Source: Candidatus Rokuibacteriota bacterium (lineage in GTDB: Bacteria > Methylomirabilota > Methylomirabilia > Rokubacteriales > CSP1-6). From it: a DNA stretch of 33,644 bases. The notes under the pieces were generated by a model. That model made no database searches and had not been told where the DNA came from. It saw only the letters and a program-made list of their open reading frames with translations. Within the stretch, counting starts at the first letter, position 1; every line of letters begins with the position of its first letter. Shown here piece after piece: positions 16,370-23,857 of the stretch. Both the position numbers and the translations under genes were made by a program. The DNA lies in assembly GCA_003220435.1 (NCBI GenBank), contig QHSL01000015.1, positions 64,745 through 98,388 of the forward strand, written 5' to 3'.

Positions 16370-16397
16370 CTATATGGCCTATATGGCTCTATATGGC
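16370..16397. repeat. Three near-tandem CTATATGGC repeats
   Basis: CTATATGGC occurs at 16370-16378, 16379-16387 and 16389-16397. The third copy is also the left end of the palindromic element that follows. They lie directly before the small-subunit ribosome site, on the upstream side of a minus-strand gene. Confidence 0.85.
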
Positions 16398-16446
16398 TCG
16401 CCTCGGGCGGCGGGTCCCCAGCCCCGCGACGCCCTGCGGCTCGCAC
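16389..16446 (+). repeat. Palindromic element, subfamily B
   Basis: A copy with GCTCGC-type arms: CTATATGGCTCGCCTCGG at the left and CCTGCGGCTCGCACT at the right, around CCCCAGCCCCG. It lies between the medium and small subunit genes of the molybdenum hydroxylase and is antisense to them. Its closest relative in the window is the inner copy at 11010-11061. Confidence 0.8.
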
Positions 16447-16453
16447 TGCCACA

Positions 16454-17320
16454 TCAGGCGCTGGCTCGGGCCAGTGCGGTGGTCAACGTACGCCGGGTCA
16501 GGACGCGAACGAGGTGACGGCGGAAGTCGGCCGAGCCGCGCTGGTCGCTGATCGGCCGCGCGACCTCCAACGCTAGATCCGCCGCGCGCGCGATCAGCTC
16601 GGGCGTCACGCGCTGCCCTTCGAGCGCCCGCTCGGCCCCCGTCGCGCGGAGGGGGACTGGAGCCACGGCGGCCAGCGCGATCCGCGCCTTCGCGCACACG
16701 CCGTTGGCCAGCGTGAGCTGCGACGCCACGCCCACAACGGCGATGTCGAGCTCACGCCGCGGTGTGTGCCGCAGATAGTTGCCGCCGCTGTTGGGCCCGG
16801 TCGCTGGTAAAGCCAGCTCCACCAGCAGCTCGTCCGGAGCCAGGACCGTCTTGCGGACGCCGGTGAAGAACGTGGCGACCGGCACTCGCCGCTCGCCCTT
16901 GGGGCCGACGATGATGGCCTCGGCGTCGAGGGCCAGCAGCGGCGGCGCCATGTCCGCCGACGGCGCCGCGTTGCAAAGATTGCCGCCCAGCGTGGCCAGG
17001 TTGCGCACCTGTACCGAGCCGACGAGGGCGCCGCTCTCGGCGAGCGAGAGGTAGCGCCCTTGCACGGTCCGATCGAGCTCGAGCGTTCGGGCCGTCACCG
17101 CGGAGCCGATCCGTAGCCCCTGCCCGTTCGCGGACTCGATGGCGCGGAGCTGCGCAACGCCGGACAGATCGATCACGCGCGCGGGCTTGAGCAGGCCGTT
17201 CTTGAGCTGAGGCAGGAGGTCCGTCCCTCCGGCCAGCAGCTTCGTCTCGGGCCCCTGCTGGGCGAGGGTCCGCACACACTCATCAACGCTCTGGGGGAGA
17301 AGAAGCTCGAATCGTCGCAC
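16454..17320 (-). CDS. FAD-binding subunit of the molybdenum hydroxylase (medium)
   Basis: A 288-residue protein of the CoxM/CutM family. FAD pyrophosphate contacts are LLAGGTDLL (28-36) and TLGGNLCNAAPSAD (110-123), and a CO dehydrogenase flavoprotein C-terminal domain covers about 180-285. It accepts electrons from the (2Fe-2S) subunit and passes them to a quinone or other acceptor. It is the first gene of the operon. The start is GTG at 17320 with GGAGAC upstream. An inverted repeat CACCAACG-N8-CGTTGGTG lies 30 bp upstream and could control this operon and the divergent one. Confidence 0.92.
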   Translation of the reverse strand: MRRFELLLPQSVDECVRTLAQQGPETKLLAGGTDLLPQLKNGLLKPARVIDLSGVAQLRAIESANGQGLRIGSAVTARTLELDRTVQGRYLSLAESGALVGSVQVRNLATLGGNLCNAAPSADMAPPLLALDAEAIIVGPKGERRVPVATFFTGVRKTVLAPDELLVELALPATGPNSGGNYLRHTPRRELDIAVVGVASQLTLANGVCAKARIALAAVAPVPLRATGAERALEGQRVTPELIARAADLALEVARPISDQRGSADFRRHLVRVLTRRTLTTALARASA

Positions 17321-17349
17321 GCGAGGTCTCCGTTGTGCTGGGCGACCCG

Positions 17350-17373
17350 CACCAACGCGGGCCGACGTTGGTG
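17350..17373. promoter_or_regulatory. Operator-like inverted repeat between divergent operons
   Basis: CACCAACG (17350-17357) and CGTTGGTG (17366-17373) are perfect inverted repeats with an 8-bp spacer. The pair lies in the 171-bp region between the molybdenum hydroxylase operon and the dehydrogenase/lactonase/oxidoreductase operon. Size and placement fit a binding site for a dimeric repressor or activator. No regulator gene is adjacent. Confidence 0.45.
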
Positions 17374-17427
17374 TACCTTAACACATCGTCCTGGGTCGAT
17401 CATCTGGGCGGCCGGCGGCGCACTGGA

Positions 17428-17474
17428 TTGTCGCCGCGCCTCAGCCGGCGGGGCCCGAGCCCCGCGACGGCTTA
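17428..17474 (+). repeat. Palindromic element, right end truncated
   Basis: It begins TTGTCGCCGCGCCTCAGCCG, continues through GCCCCGCGACGGC and stops there. The right arm seen elsewhere (CTGCGGCGCGCAC) is replaced by CTTACATAGGGAG, which leads into the ribosome site of the gene at 17492. It reads in the sense of that gene and ends 17 nt before its ATG. Confidence 0.75.
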
Positions 17475-17491
17475 CATAGGGAGACTCGCGT

Positions 17492-18400
17492 ATGCGCATC
17501 GGCTTCATCGGGCTGGGGAACATGGGCGGGCCGATGGCCCTCAACGTCCTGAGGGGCGGCCACACGATGGTCGTGTCGGATCTCCGGCAGGAGCCGGCGA
17601 AGCCGCACATGGCGCTGGGCGCCACCTGGGCGAGCACCCCGAAGGCCGTGGCGGCGGCGAGCGAGGTCGTCTTCACGTCGCTGCCCGGCCCCCGCGAGGT
17701 CGAAGTGGTGGCCCTGGGCCCCGCCGGGATCCTCGAAGGCGCGGCCCGCGGCACGGTTTACGTCGACCTCTCCACGAACTCGGCGACGCTCATCCGCAAG
17801 ATCCACGGGGTGTGCGCCCAGCGTGGCGTCGACGTGCTGGACGCGCCGGTCAGCGGCGGCGTGCCCGGGGCGCGCTCCGGCAAGCTGGCAGTGCTGGTCG
17901 GCGGCGACGAGGCGCTCTACCGTCGCCTGAAGCCGGTGCTGGACGTCATCGGAGACAAGGTGACCTTCGTCGGCGGGATCGGTTGCGGCACCGTCGCAAA
18001 GCTCGTGCACAACATGGTGTCGGCGTGCTCGCGCATGGCGATCGCCGAGGGCATGACGCTCGGCGTGAAGGCCGGCGTGGCGCCCGAGGTCCTGCTCGAC
18101 GCGCTCGCCAAGAGCTCGTTCGGCCAGGGGCGCGTGCTCAAGGACATGATCCCCAACACCGTGTTCCCGGGCGCCTACGACGACGTCAACTTTGCGCTCA
18201 AGCTCCTGCGCAAGGACGTCGGGCTGGCGACCGAGCTCGGTCGCGAGTATCACGTGCCCATGATGATCGCGGCGATCGCCGAGCAGCAGCTCGAAGAGGC
18301 GCTGCGGCGGGGCTGGGGCGACAAGGACTCGATGACCTTTTTCCGCCTGCAAGAGGAGCGCGCCGGCGTCGAGCTGCGGACGACCAAGCGAGGAGCCTGA
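17492..18400 (+). CDS. 3-hydroxyisobutyrate dehydrogenase-family NAD(P)-dependent oxidoreductase
   Basis: A 302-residue beta-hydroxyacid dehydrogenase. The Rossmann motif GFIGLGNMG is at 4-12, the substrate signature DAPVSGG at 117-123, and catalytic Lys170 with Asn174 in GTVAKLVHN. The C-terminal helical domain is complete. Family substrates include 3-hydroxyisobutyrate, tartronate semialdehyde and other small 3-hydroxyacids, and sequence alone does not choose among them. It is the first gene of a three-gene operon with an SMP-30 lactonase (3 nt spacing) and a luciferase-like oxidoreductase. The lactonase suggests a sugar-acid or lactone-containing pathway, which is inference. Confidence 0.92.
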   Translation: MRIGFIGLGNMGGPMALNVLRGGHTMVVSDLRQEPAKPHMALGATWASTPKAVAAASEVVFTSLPGPREVEVVALGPAGILEGAARGTVYVDLSTNSATLIRKIHGVCAQRGVDVLDAPVSGGVPGARSGKLAVLVGGDEALYRRLKPVLDVIGDKVTFVGGIGCGTVAKLVHNMVSACSRMAIAEGMTLGVKAGVAPEVLLDALAKSSFGQGRVLKDMIPNTVFPGAYDDVNFALKLLRKDVGLATELGREYHVPMMIAAIAEQQLEEALRRGWGDKDSMTFFRLQEERAGVELRTTKRGA

Positions 18401-18403
18401 ACC

Positions 18404-19273
18404 ATGAGCGACGCGCTGGCCGGAATCCTCGAGACGAACGAAGCGCAGCGGCTGGCCACCGGGTTCGTCTTCACCGAGGGGCCGCTGTGGCACCCCGACG
18501 GCTTCTACTATTTCGTCGACATCCGCCAGAGCCACCTGCACCGTCTGACGCCTGGGAAGGCGCCGGAGCTCGTGCGCGCCAACACCGGCGAGGGCAACGG
18601 GACGACGTTCGACCTGCAGGGGCGCCTGGTCATTTGTGAGGGTGGCAACCGTCGCGTCACCCGCTGGGCCGGCGACCGGAGCGAGGTCCTGATGGACCGC
18701 TTCGAGGGCAAGCGCCTGAACCGCCCCAACGACGTCGTGTGCAAGTCCGACGGGTCCATCTACTTCACCGATCCGGGCCTGCGCGTACCGCTCGCCGAGC
18801 GCGAGCTGCCGTCTGCTGGCGTCTATCGGATTGCGCCGGACGGGAAACCGTCACTGGTGGCGGACTGCGAGTACCCGAACGGGCTCGCCTTCTCCCCCGA
18901 CGAGCGCATGCTGTACGTCGCCAACACTCGCTGGACGCAATACATCCACGCGCTCGAGCTCGATTCCGCAGGCGCGCTGGTGCGGCGCCGCATCTTCGCC
19001 GACATGTCGTCCGACGAGACCGACGGCGTCCCCGACGGCATGAAGGTGGATGTCGAGGGCCGGATCTTCTGCACCGGCCCGGGCGGCACCTGGGTCTTCG
19101 CGCCCGACGGCACCCGGCTCGGGATCATCCGCACGCCGGAGGTCCCGGCCAACCTCGCGTTCGGTGGCCCCGATCTTCGAACGCTGTTCTTCACCGCCCG
19201 CACGTCGGTCTACACGCTGCGCGTCAAGACGCCCGGCCGGCCGCACCCCTGGTATCTCGTCCGCTCGAGGTGA
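18404..19273 (+). CDS. SMP-30/gluconolactonase-family lactonase
   Basis: A 289-residue six-bladed beta-propeller. The divalent metal ligands known for SMP-30 are conserved in order: Glu25 (TEGPLW), Asn109 (RPND), Asn159 (YPNG) and Asp211 (VPDG). The TEGPLW, RPND, FTDP and YPNGLAFSPDE motifs are textbook for the family. It should hydrolyse a lactone to the hydroxyacid in the cytoplasm; no signal peptide is visible. It starts 3 nt after the dehydrogenase and ends 10 nt before the next gene, so the three are almost certainly co-transcribed. The sugar or aromatic lactone it uses is unknown. Confidence 0.92.
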   Translation: MSDALAGILETNEAQRLATGFVFTEGPLWHPDGFYYFVDIRQSHLHRLTPGKAPELVRANTGEGNGTTFDLQGRLVICEGGNRRVTRWAGDRSEVLMDRFEGKRLNRPNDVVCKSDGSIYFTDPGLRVPLAERELPSAGVYRIAPDGKPSLVADCEYPNGLAFSPDERMLYVANTRWTQYIHALELDSAGALVRRRIFADMSSDETDGVPDGMKVDVEGRIFCTGPGGTWVFAPDGTRLGIIRTPEVPANLAFGGPDLRTLFFTARTSVYTLRVKTPGRPHPWYLVRSR

Positions 19274-19283
19274 GCGAAGCACG

Positions 19284-20315
19284 ATGACGATCAACTTCGG
19301 AACGTTCTTGCTGATGCAGTCGCCCTCGGCCCGCTCCTCGCAGGAGATCTACGCGCGCGCCCTCGAGATCGCCCAGGCGGCCGAGACGCTCGGCTTCGGC
19401 AACGTCTGGCTCGCCGAGCACCACTTCTCGACCTACGGCTACCTCTCGCGCCCCACGCAGCTCGCGACCTACATCGCGGCGAAGACGAAGCGGCTGCGTG
19501 TCGGCACCGCCGTCATCGTCGTCCCGCTCCACCACCCGCTCGTGATCGCCGAGGAGATCGCGACGCTCGACCTGCTGGCCGGCGGGCGCCTGGACGTCGG
19601 CCTCGGGCGCGGCTATCAGCCCTACGAGTTCGAGCGCTTCGGACTCGACCTCGAGAGCGGCCGCGCCCGCTGGGAGGAATCGATCGATATCTTGCTGAGG
19701 GCGCTGAGCGGCGAGCCGTTCAGCTACGACGGCAAGCTCTTCAAGATCCCAGAGACCATGGTGTTCCCGCAGCCGCTCCAGCACCCACGGCCTCCGATCT
19801 GGATCACCGCGCAGAGCACCGAGTCGGTGGAGGCGGCGGTGCGCCGCGGCTTCAACGTGCTCACCGGCGGCTTCGGCGTTCCCATCGAGCGGATGGCCGA
19901 GCTCCGGCGTCTCCTCGACCGCCTGGTCGGCGAGTTCAAGCCGGACCATCCCCTTCAGGTCGGCGTACAGCGGGCGGTGTACGTCGCGGAGAGCCAGGCC
20001 GACGCGCGGGCGGCGGCCGAGGAAGCTCGCTGGAACATGCGCGTCACGCTCTCGCTGCGCAACCAGTACGAGCGGGTGGAGCGGGGCCGCGCGATCCCGG
20101 TGCCGGCGCCGAAGGAGCCCGACACCGACGACCTGCTGGACCGCTTCCTGGTGATCGGAACGCCCGACACGGTGATCCGGCAGATCCAGCGCGTCAAGGA
20201 GCTCGTCGGCATCACCCACTTCAACTGCAGCTTCTGGTTCGGCGACCTCGAGCACGCACGCGTGATGCGCTCGATGGAGCGCTTCGCCCGCGAGGTCATG
20301 CCGGCGTTTAGGTAA
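19284..20315 (+). CDS. LLM-class flavin-dependent oxidoreductase (luciferase-like)
   Basis: A 343-residue luciferase-like monooxygenase. The N-terminal NFGTFLLMQSP, the WLAEHHFSTYGY segment (about residues 38-49), the RVGTAVIVVPLHHPLVIAEE stretch and LDVGLGRGYQPYEF are typical of the bacterial luciferase branch that uses FMNH2 and O2. A later insertion, AIPVPAPKEPD, precedes the C-terminal IGTPDTVIRQI segment. The substrate is unknown. It is last in the dehydrogenase/lactonase operon, and a strong G/C hairpin (20316-20340) follows its stop directly. A MetE-like gene converges on it from 21548, a pairing seen again at 29324-32797. Confidence 0.9.
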   Translation: MTINFGTFLLMQSPSARSSQEIYARALEIAQAAETLGFGNVWLAEHHFSTYGYLSRPTQLATYIAAKTKRLRVGTAVIVVPLHHPLVIAEEIATLDLLAGGRLDVGLGRGYQPYEFERFGLDLESGRARWEESIDILLRALSGEPFSYDGKLFKIPETMVFPQPLQHPRPPIWITAQSTESVEAAVRRGFNVLTGGFGVPIERMAELRRLLDRLVGEFKPDHPLQVGVQRAVYVAESQADARAAAEEARWNMRVTLSLRNQYERVERGRAIPVPAPKEPDTDDLLDRFLVIGTPDTVIRQIQRVKELVGITHFNCSFWFGDLEHARVMRSMERFAREVMPAFR

Positions 20316-20340
20316 TGGGGGGCCCCGACATGGCCCCCCA
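20316..20340. terminator. Strong G/C hairpin after the operon end
   Basis: TGGGGGGCC (20316-20324) pairs perfectly with GGCCCCCCA (20332-20340) around a 7-nt loop, directly after the TAA at 20313-20315. The opposing MetE-like gene stops at 20442, so it could serve both directions. There is no T-tract. It resembles the hairpins at 109-130 and 33188-33206. Confidence 0.5.
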
Positions 20341-20345
20341 TACCC

Positions 20346-20418
20346 CCCGCGCTGATCGCGCGCACAATCCGTACTCCCCGCGCTGGTGCGCGCACAACCG
20401 TCGCTGGTGCGCGCGCAC
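20346..20418. repeat. Three degenerate CGCTGGTGCGCGCAC repeats
   Basis: Between the converging genes, related units begin CGCTGATCGCGCGCAC, CGCTGGTGCGCGCAC and CGCTGGTGCGCGCGCAC (about 20349, 20380 and 20401). The first two are followed by AA and then CCGT. No open frame with coding character covers them. Function is unknown; they may be decayed hairpin elements. Confidence 0.6.
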
Positions 20419-20441
20419 CGCCGTGGCATCGATGCGCGGCC

Positions 20442-21548
20442 TTAGCTCGCTCCCCAGACCTCGCGAGCGACGTCGAGGGCCAGGGCGAGCTTGCGACGCT
20501 GGTCGTCGACGGTGATCTTGTTGCCGTGGTGCGTGCTCGAGAAGCCGCACTGCGGGCTCAGGCAGAGGTTCTCGAGCGGCACGTACCTCGCCGCGGCCTC
20601 GATGCGTCGCTTGAGGTCGTCCTTCTTCTCGAGCTCGGCAACCTTCGAGCTGATGAGCCCGAGCACTACCTGCTTCCCCTTCGGCACGAATCGGAGCGGC
20701 TCGAAGCCGCCGGCGCGATCGGAGTCGTACTCCAGGAAGAACGCGTGCACGTTGAGCCGGGTGAAGACGGTCTCGGCCACCGGATCGTAGCCGCCGCTCG
20801 CCATCCACGTGCTCTTGAAGTTGCCCCGGCACGTGTGGATCGCCACGGTGACGTCGCGCGGGACGTCGCGCAGCACGGCATTGACCGCCTCGGCGTAGAT
20901 CGCCGGGAGGCGCGTCGGATCGTCGCCGAGCTTCGCGACCTGCTCCCGCACCTTCGGGTCGCACATCATCGCCACCGTCGTGTCGTCGACCTGAAGATAG
21001 GTGCAGCCGGCCTCGCACAGTGCGCCGATCTCCTCACGGTAGGCGGTCGTGAGATCCGCCCAGAACTCGTCCAGGTCCGGATAGGTGGCCTTCAGCGTCG
21101 TCCGGTCGCCGCGCGCGTGGAGCATGACCGGCGACGGCAGGCAAAATTTCGCCGTGCGCGTCGTGGCCGATTTGAGAAACGTGAAGTGGTCGAGCATGCT
21201 CGGCCGCGAGCGCCGGATCTTCCCGGTCACCTTCATGAGCGGCGGCTGCTCGTCGGCGCCCTGGAATTTCACGCCGAAGCTCTGCGTCGACGTCTCCACG
21301 CCGTCGAAGCCGCGGATGAAGTCGATGTGCCACCAGTCCCGCCGAAACTCGCCGTCGGTCACCGACTGGAGGCCGACCGACTCCTGGAGGGCGACGGCGC
21401 CTCGGATGCTCTGATCCTCCACCGCACGCAGCGCGGCGCGGTCGATCTCGCCGCGCGCCGCGCGAGCCCGCGCCAGCTGCAGCTCGGGGGGACGCAGCAG
21501 GCTGCCCACGTGGTCGGCGCGAAACGGCGGTCGGGCCACGGTGCTCAT
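20442..21548 (-). CDS. Short MetE-like (cobalamin-independent methionine synthase C-terminal fold) protein
   Basis: A 368-residue protein containing only the catalytic barrel of MetE, about half the length of full MetE. The zinc site is intact: His238 and Cys240 (HTC), Glu273 (FLEYD) and Cys334 (SPQCGF). DHVGSLLRP near the start and TDGEFRRDWWH are typical of these short homologues. They move alkyl groups to or from thiols; known relatives include core methionine synthases and epoxyalkane:coenzyme M transferase. The methyl donor here is unknown. GGAGG precedes the ATG at 21548, which excludes the longer in-frame reading through the upstream repeat. Its leader carries an intact palindromic element. 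Confidence 0.88.
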   Translation of the reverse strand: MSTVARPPFRADHVGSLLRPPELQLARARAARGEIDRAALRAVEDQSIRGAVALQESVGLQSVTDGEFRRDWWHIDFIRGFDGVETSTQSFGVKFQGADEQPPLMKVTGKIRRSRPSMLDHFTFLKSATTRTAKFCLPSPVMLHARGDRTTLKATYPDLDEFWADLTTAYREEIGALCEAGCTYLQVDDTTVAMMCDPKVREQVAKLGDDPTRLPAIYAEAVNAVLRDVPRDVTVAIHTCRGNFKSTWMASGGYDPVAETVFTRLNVHAFFLEYDSDRAGGFEPLRFVPKGKQVVLGLISSKVAELEKKDDLKRRIEAAARYVPLENLCLSPQCGFSSTHHGNKITVDDQRRKLALALDVAREVWGAS

Positions 21549-21570
21549 TTCGGTCCTCCAGTCGTCGGTA

Positions 21571-21629
21571 GTGCGTGCCGCAGGCCGTCGCGGGGCTGGG
21601 GCCCCGCCGGCCGAGGCGCGGTTACAAAT
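21571..21629 (-). repeat. Palindromic element, intact copy (subfamily A)
   Basis: It reads GTGCGTGCCGCAGGCCGTCG at its left end, then CGGGGCTGGGGCCCCG and GCCGAGGCGCGGTTACAAAT. On the minus strand it is in the sense of the MetE-like gene and ends 22 nt from its ATG. It also lies 17 nt past the stop of the upstream gamma-glutamyltransferase gene. This copy serves as the reference for the split copy at 10980-11098. Confidence 0.85.
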
Positions 21630-21646
21630 TGTCGACCGCGGCGCCG

Positions 21647-23449
21647 CTACCAGGCCAGCGCGTAGGTCGGCCGCCGCGGGTCGGCGCCGGCCGAGACCAC
21701 GCCCGACTCCGGATCGCGTCGGGTCACGACGGCGCCGTTCCCGCAGGCGCCGATCTCGCTGACCGTGTGGCCAAGCGCTCTGAGCTCGGCGCGGGTGCTC
21801 TCGGGAACGCCGGGCTCGACGTTGAGCTGGCCGGGCCGGTAGACGCGCGGATAGAACGAGTTGACGAGCGTCTGGGTCGAGAAGCGCGGCGCCTCCACCG
21901 CCTGCTGCGGATTCATCCCCCACACCAGCAGGTTGAGAATGAGCTGCAGGTCGGCCTGGGCCTGGTCGTCGCCGCCCGGGCAGCCGACGGTCACGGAGGG
22001 CACGCCGCCCTCACAGATCAGATAGGAGATGAGCGTGGTGCGCGGCCGTTTGCCCGGGACCAACCCGTTGGGATGACCGTCCTCGAGGACGAACATCTCG
22101 CTCCGCGTGCTCAGCGTGCAGCCGAGCTCCGGAGCGAACACCGACTTCCGGAACACGCCACCGCTCGGGGTGAGTGCGACCATGCTGCCCTCGCGGTCGA
22201 CGACCGCGATGTGGGTCGTGCCGTCGGCGGCGGGCTCGACCGCTGTCGTGCCGGATCGCACGCCCATCGTCGCCGTGCTCGCGGCCGCCGGAGCGCCCCG
22301 GCGCTCGAGATTCCCGGGCGCCGGCGCCTCGGGCGCCGCCCGGTCCATCCGGATCAATCCAGCGCGCTCGCGGAGATAGGCCGGCGCCAGCAGCTCGCCG
22401 ATCGCTTTCGCCGCCGCGTCGGAATCGCCGTAGTACCGCTCGCGGTCGGCGAACGCGAGCTTGAGCGCCTCGGTGATCACGTGGATGTATCGCGCCGAGT
22501 TGTGTCCGAGCGCACGCACATCAACGGTCGCCAGCATGCCGAGCGCCTGCATGAGGACGGGCCCCTGGGTCCACGCGGGCGGCCCGAGGATCTCGCGCCC
22601 GGCGAACGACATCCGCAGCGGCGGCTCGAAGTGGGCGCGGTAGCCGGCAAGGTCGGCGGCTCGGAGAAGCCCGCCCACGCGCTCGGAGAACGCGCCGATC
22701 GCGACCGCGATGTCGCCACGGTAGAACCGGTCGCGGGCGGCGCCGATCCCGGCGAGCCGGTGCCCTCGGCTCAGCGCCTCGGCGTGGACGAGTCGCCGCA
22801 GCGTGCCGGCGAGCGCCGGCTGCACGAGGAGCTCGCCCACCTCGGGCGTCCGCCCGCCCGGAAAGAACACCGCGGTCCCTCCGGGAGGATACAGATCGAA
22901 CTGGCTGCGGCTCTCGCCGATCGTGAGAATCCGGCGCATATGCTCGTACATCGGGAACCCGTGCTCGGCGTACTGCACCGCCGGCGCCAGCACCTCGCCG
23001 ACGGTCTTCGTGCCGAAGCGCTCGAGCACCTCGAGAAAGGCGCCGACGGCGCCGGGAACCGTGAACGATAGGTGGGCGTCGGCTCCCGGCCCCGTCGGGA
23101 TGCGATCGAGCTTGCGCCCGCGGAAGAAAGCGAGCGTCGCGAGAGCCGGAGCCACTCCCTGCCCGCTCAGGACAAGCACCTGCCGGCTCCGCGCGTCGTG
23201 GACCACCGCCACGCACTCGCCGCACAGCGTGTAGGACGCTGTCGGCTCCACCACCGCGGCGGCGAACCCCGCCGCGGCTGCCGCGTCGAAGGCATTGCCG
23301 CCCGACAGCAGCATGCGCATGCCGGCCATCGACACCAGGGGATGGCCCGATGAGACGACCCCTTGAGTGCCCGCGACCACCGGCCGCGTGGTCGCTCGGT
23401 CGGCGGAGTGATGCTCGATCTCGTAGACCCGCCCGGTCGGTCTGCTCAT
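21647..23449 (-). CDS. Gamma-glutamyltransferase family Ntn-hydrolase
   Basis: A 600-residue gamma-glutamyltranspeptidase-type proenzyme. The predicted autocleavage nucleophile is Thr411 in DGTTHIAVVD. Large-subunit motifs such as SSGHPLVSMAGMRMLLSGGN (about 33-52) and small-subunit motifs such as the VTVGCPGGDDQ stretch and WGMNPQQAVEAPR are present. No signal peptide is visible, although many homologues are periplasmic; several soil-bacterial homologues instead act as cytoplasmic acylases or amidohydrolases, so true glutathione activity is not certain. The ATG at 23449 is the first Met before conserved sequence. GGGAG lies rather far upstream (about 12 nt). Longer readings upstream only translate the tandem palindromic repeat. 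Confidence 0.88.
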   Translation of the reverse strand: MSRPTGRVYEIEHHSADRATTRPVVAGTQGVVSSGHPLVSMAGMRMLLSGGNAFDAAAAAGFAAAVVEPTASYTLCGECVAVVHDARSRQVLVLSGQGVAPALATLAFFRGRKLDRIPTGPGADAHLSFTVPGAVGAFLEVLERFGTKTVGEVLAPAVQYAEHGFPMYEHMRRILTIGESRSQFDLYPPGGTAVFFPGGRTPEVGELLVQPALAGTLRRLVHAEALSRGHRLAGIGAARDRFYRGDIAVAIGAFSERVGGLLRAADLAGYRAHFEPPLRMSFAGREILGPPAWTQGPVLMQALGMLATVDVRALGHNSARYIHVITEALKLAFADRERYYGDSDAAAKAIGELLAPAYLRERAGLIRMDRAAPEAPAPGNLERRGAPAAASTATMGVRSGTTAVEPAADGTTHIAVVDREGSMVALTPSGGVFRKSVFAPELGCTLSTRSEMFVLEDGHPNGLVPGKRPRTTLISYLICEGGVPSVTVGCPGGDDQAQADLQLILNLLVWGMNPQQAVEAPRFSTQTLVNSFYPRVYRPGQLNVEPGVPESTRAELRALGHTVSEIGACGNGAVVTRRDPESGVVSAGADPRRPTYALAW

Positions 23450-23857
23450 CGGCTCGGTGCTCCCTTTTGTATTCGCGCCTCGGCCGGCGGGCCCCCGCCC
23501 CGCGACGGCCTGCGGCGCGCACTTCCCCTTTGTATTCGCGCCTCGGCCGGCGGGGCCCCAGCCCCGCGACGGCCTGCGGCGCGCACTTCCCCTTTGTATT
23601 CGCGCCTCGGCCGGCGGGGCCCCAGCCCCGCGACGGCCTGCGGCGCGCACTTCCTTCGTATATTTGGCCCGGACGAACCGATACCGCGCGGCGACGGGCC
23701 GGTCAAGCTGAATAGTAGCGCTAGGGCAAGAGATCGGCGACGGAGATCCGGGCCGTGGAGAGGCTCGCCTTGTGCAAGCGGTCGACGGCGGGGCTCGAGC
23801 GCGACTTCCGCGACCAGCACCGGATCGGCCGATGCGCGTCGGCATAGTCGCGGACGG
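23450..23857. other. 408-bp intergenic region: tandem palindromic array plus unassigned sequence
   Basis: The first half (to 23650) is the 64-bp tandem array described separately. From 23651 to about 23700 the sequence is less GC-rich (TTCGTATATTTGGCC). From 23720 to 23857 the minus strand reads open but matches nothing I recognise and has no start signal, so it may be decayed coding sequence. No promoter can be placed with confidence. Confidence 0.5.
23468..23650 (+). repeat. Tandem array of three palindromic elements (64-bp period)
   Basis: Copies lie at 23468-23522, 23531-23586 and 23595-23650, each beginning TGTATTCGCGCCTCGG and ending TGCGGCGCGCAC. The two linkers are identical 8-mers, TTCCCCTT. 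The second and third copies are identical; the first differs only in its central run (GGGCCCCCGCCCC instead of GGGGCCCCAGCCCC). Each copy can fold as an imperfect hairpin with CGGGG/CCCCG at its centre. The array begins 19 nt upstream of the gamma-glutamyltransferase start and is antisense to it. Confidence 0.95.

Noticed and set aside
23468-23650. Tandem repeats as a CRISPR array
   Set aside because: The linkers are identical 8-mers rather than unique spacers of about 30-40 bp, and no cas gene is present.
23450-23845. N-terminal extension of the gamma-glutamyltransferase through the repeats
   Set aside because: The extension only translates the palindromic array into repeated Arg/Ala/Gly-rich peptide. 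The family begins near the ATG at 23449.
23720-23857. Possible gene remnant on the minus strand after the small GMC subunit
   Set aside because: Frames are open, but no start signal or recognisable family could be found, and apparent similarity to any family was too weak to name.
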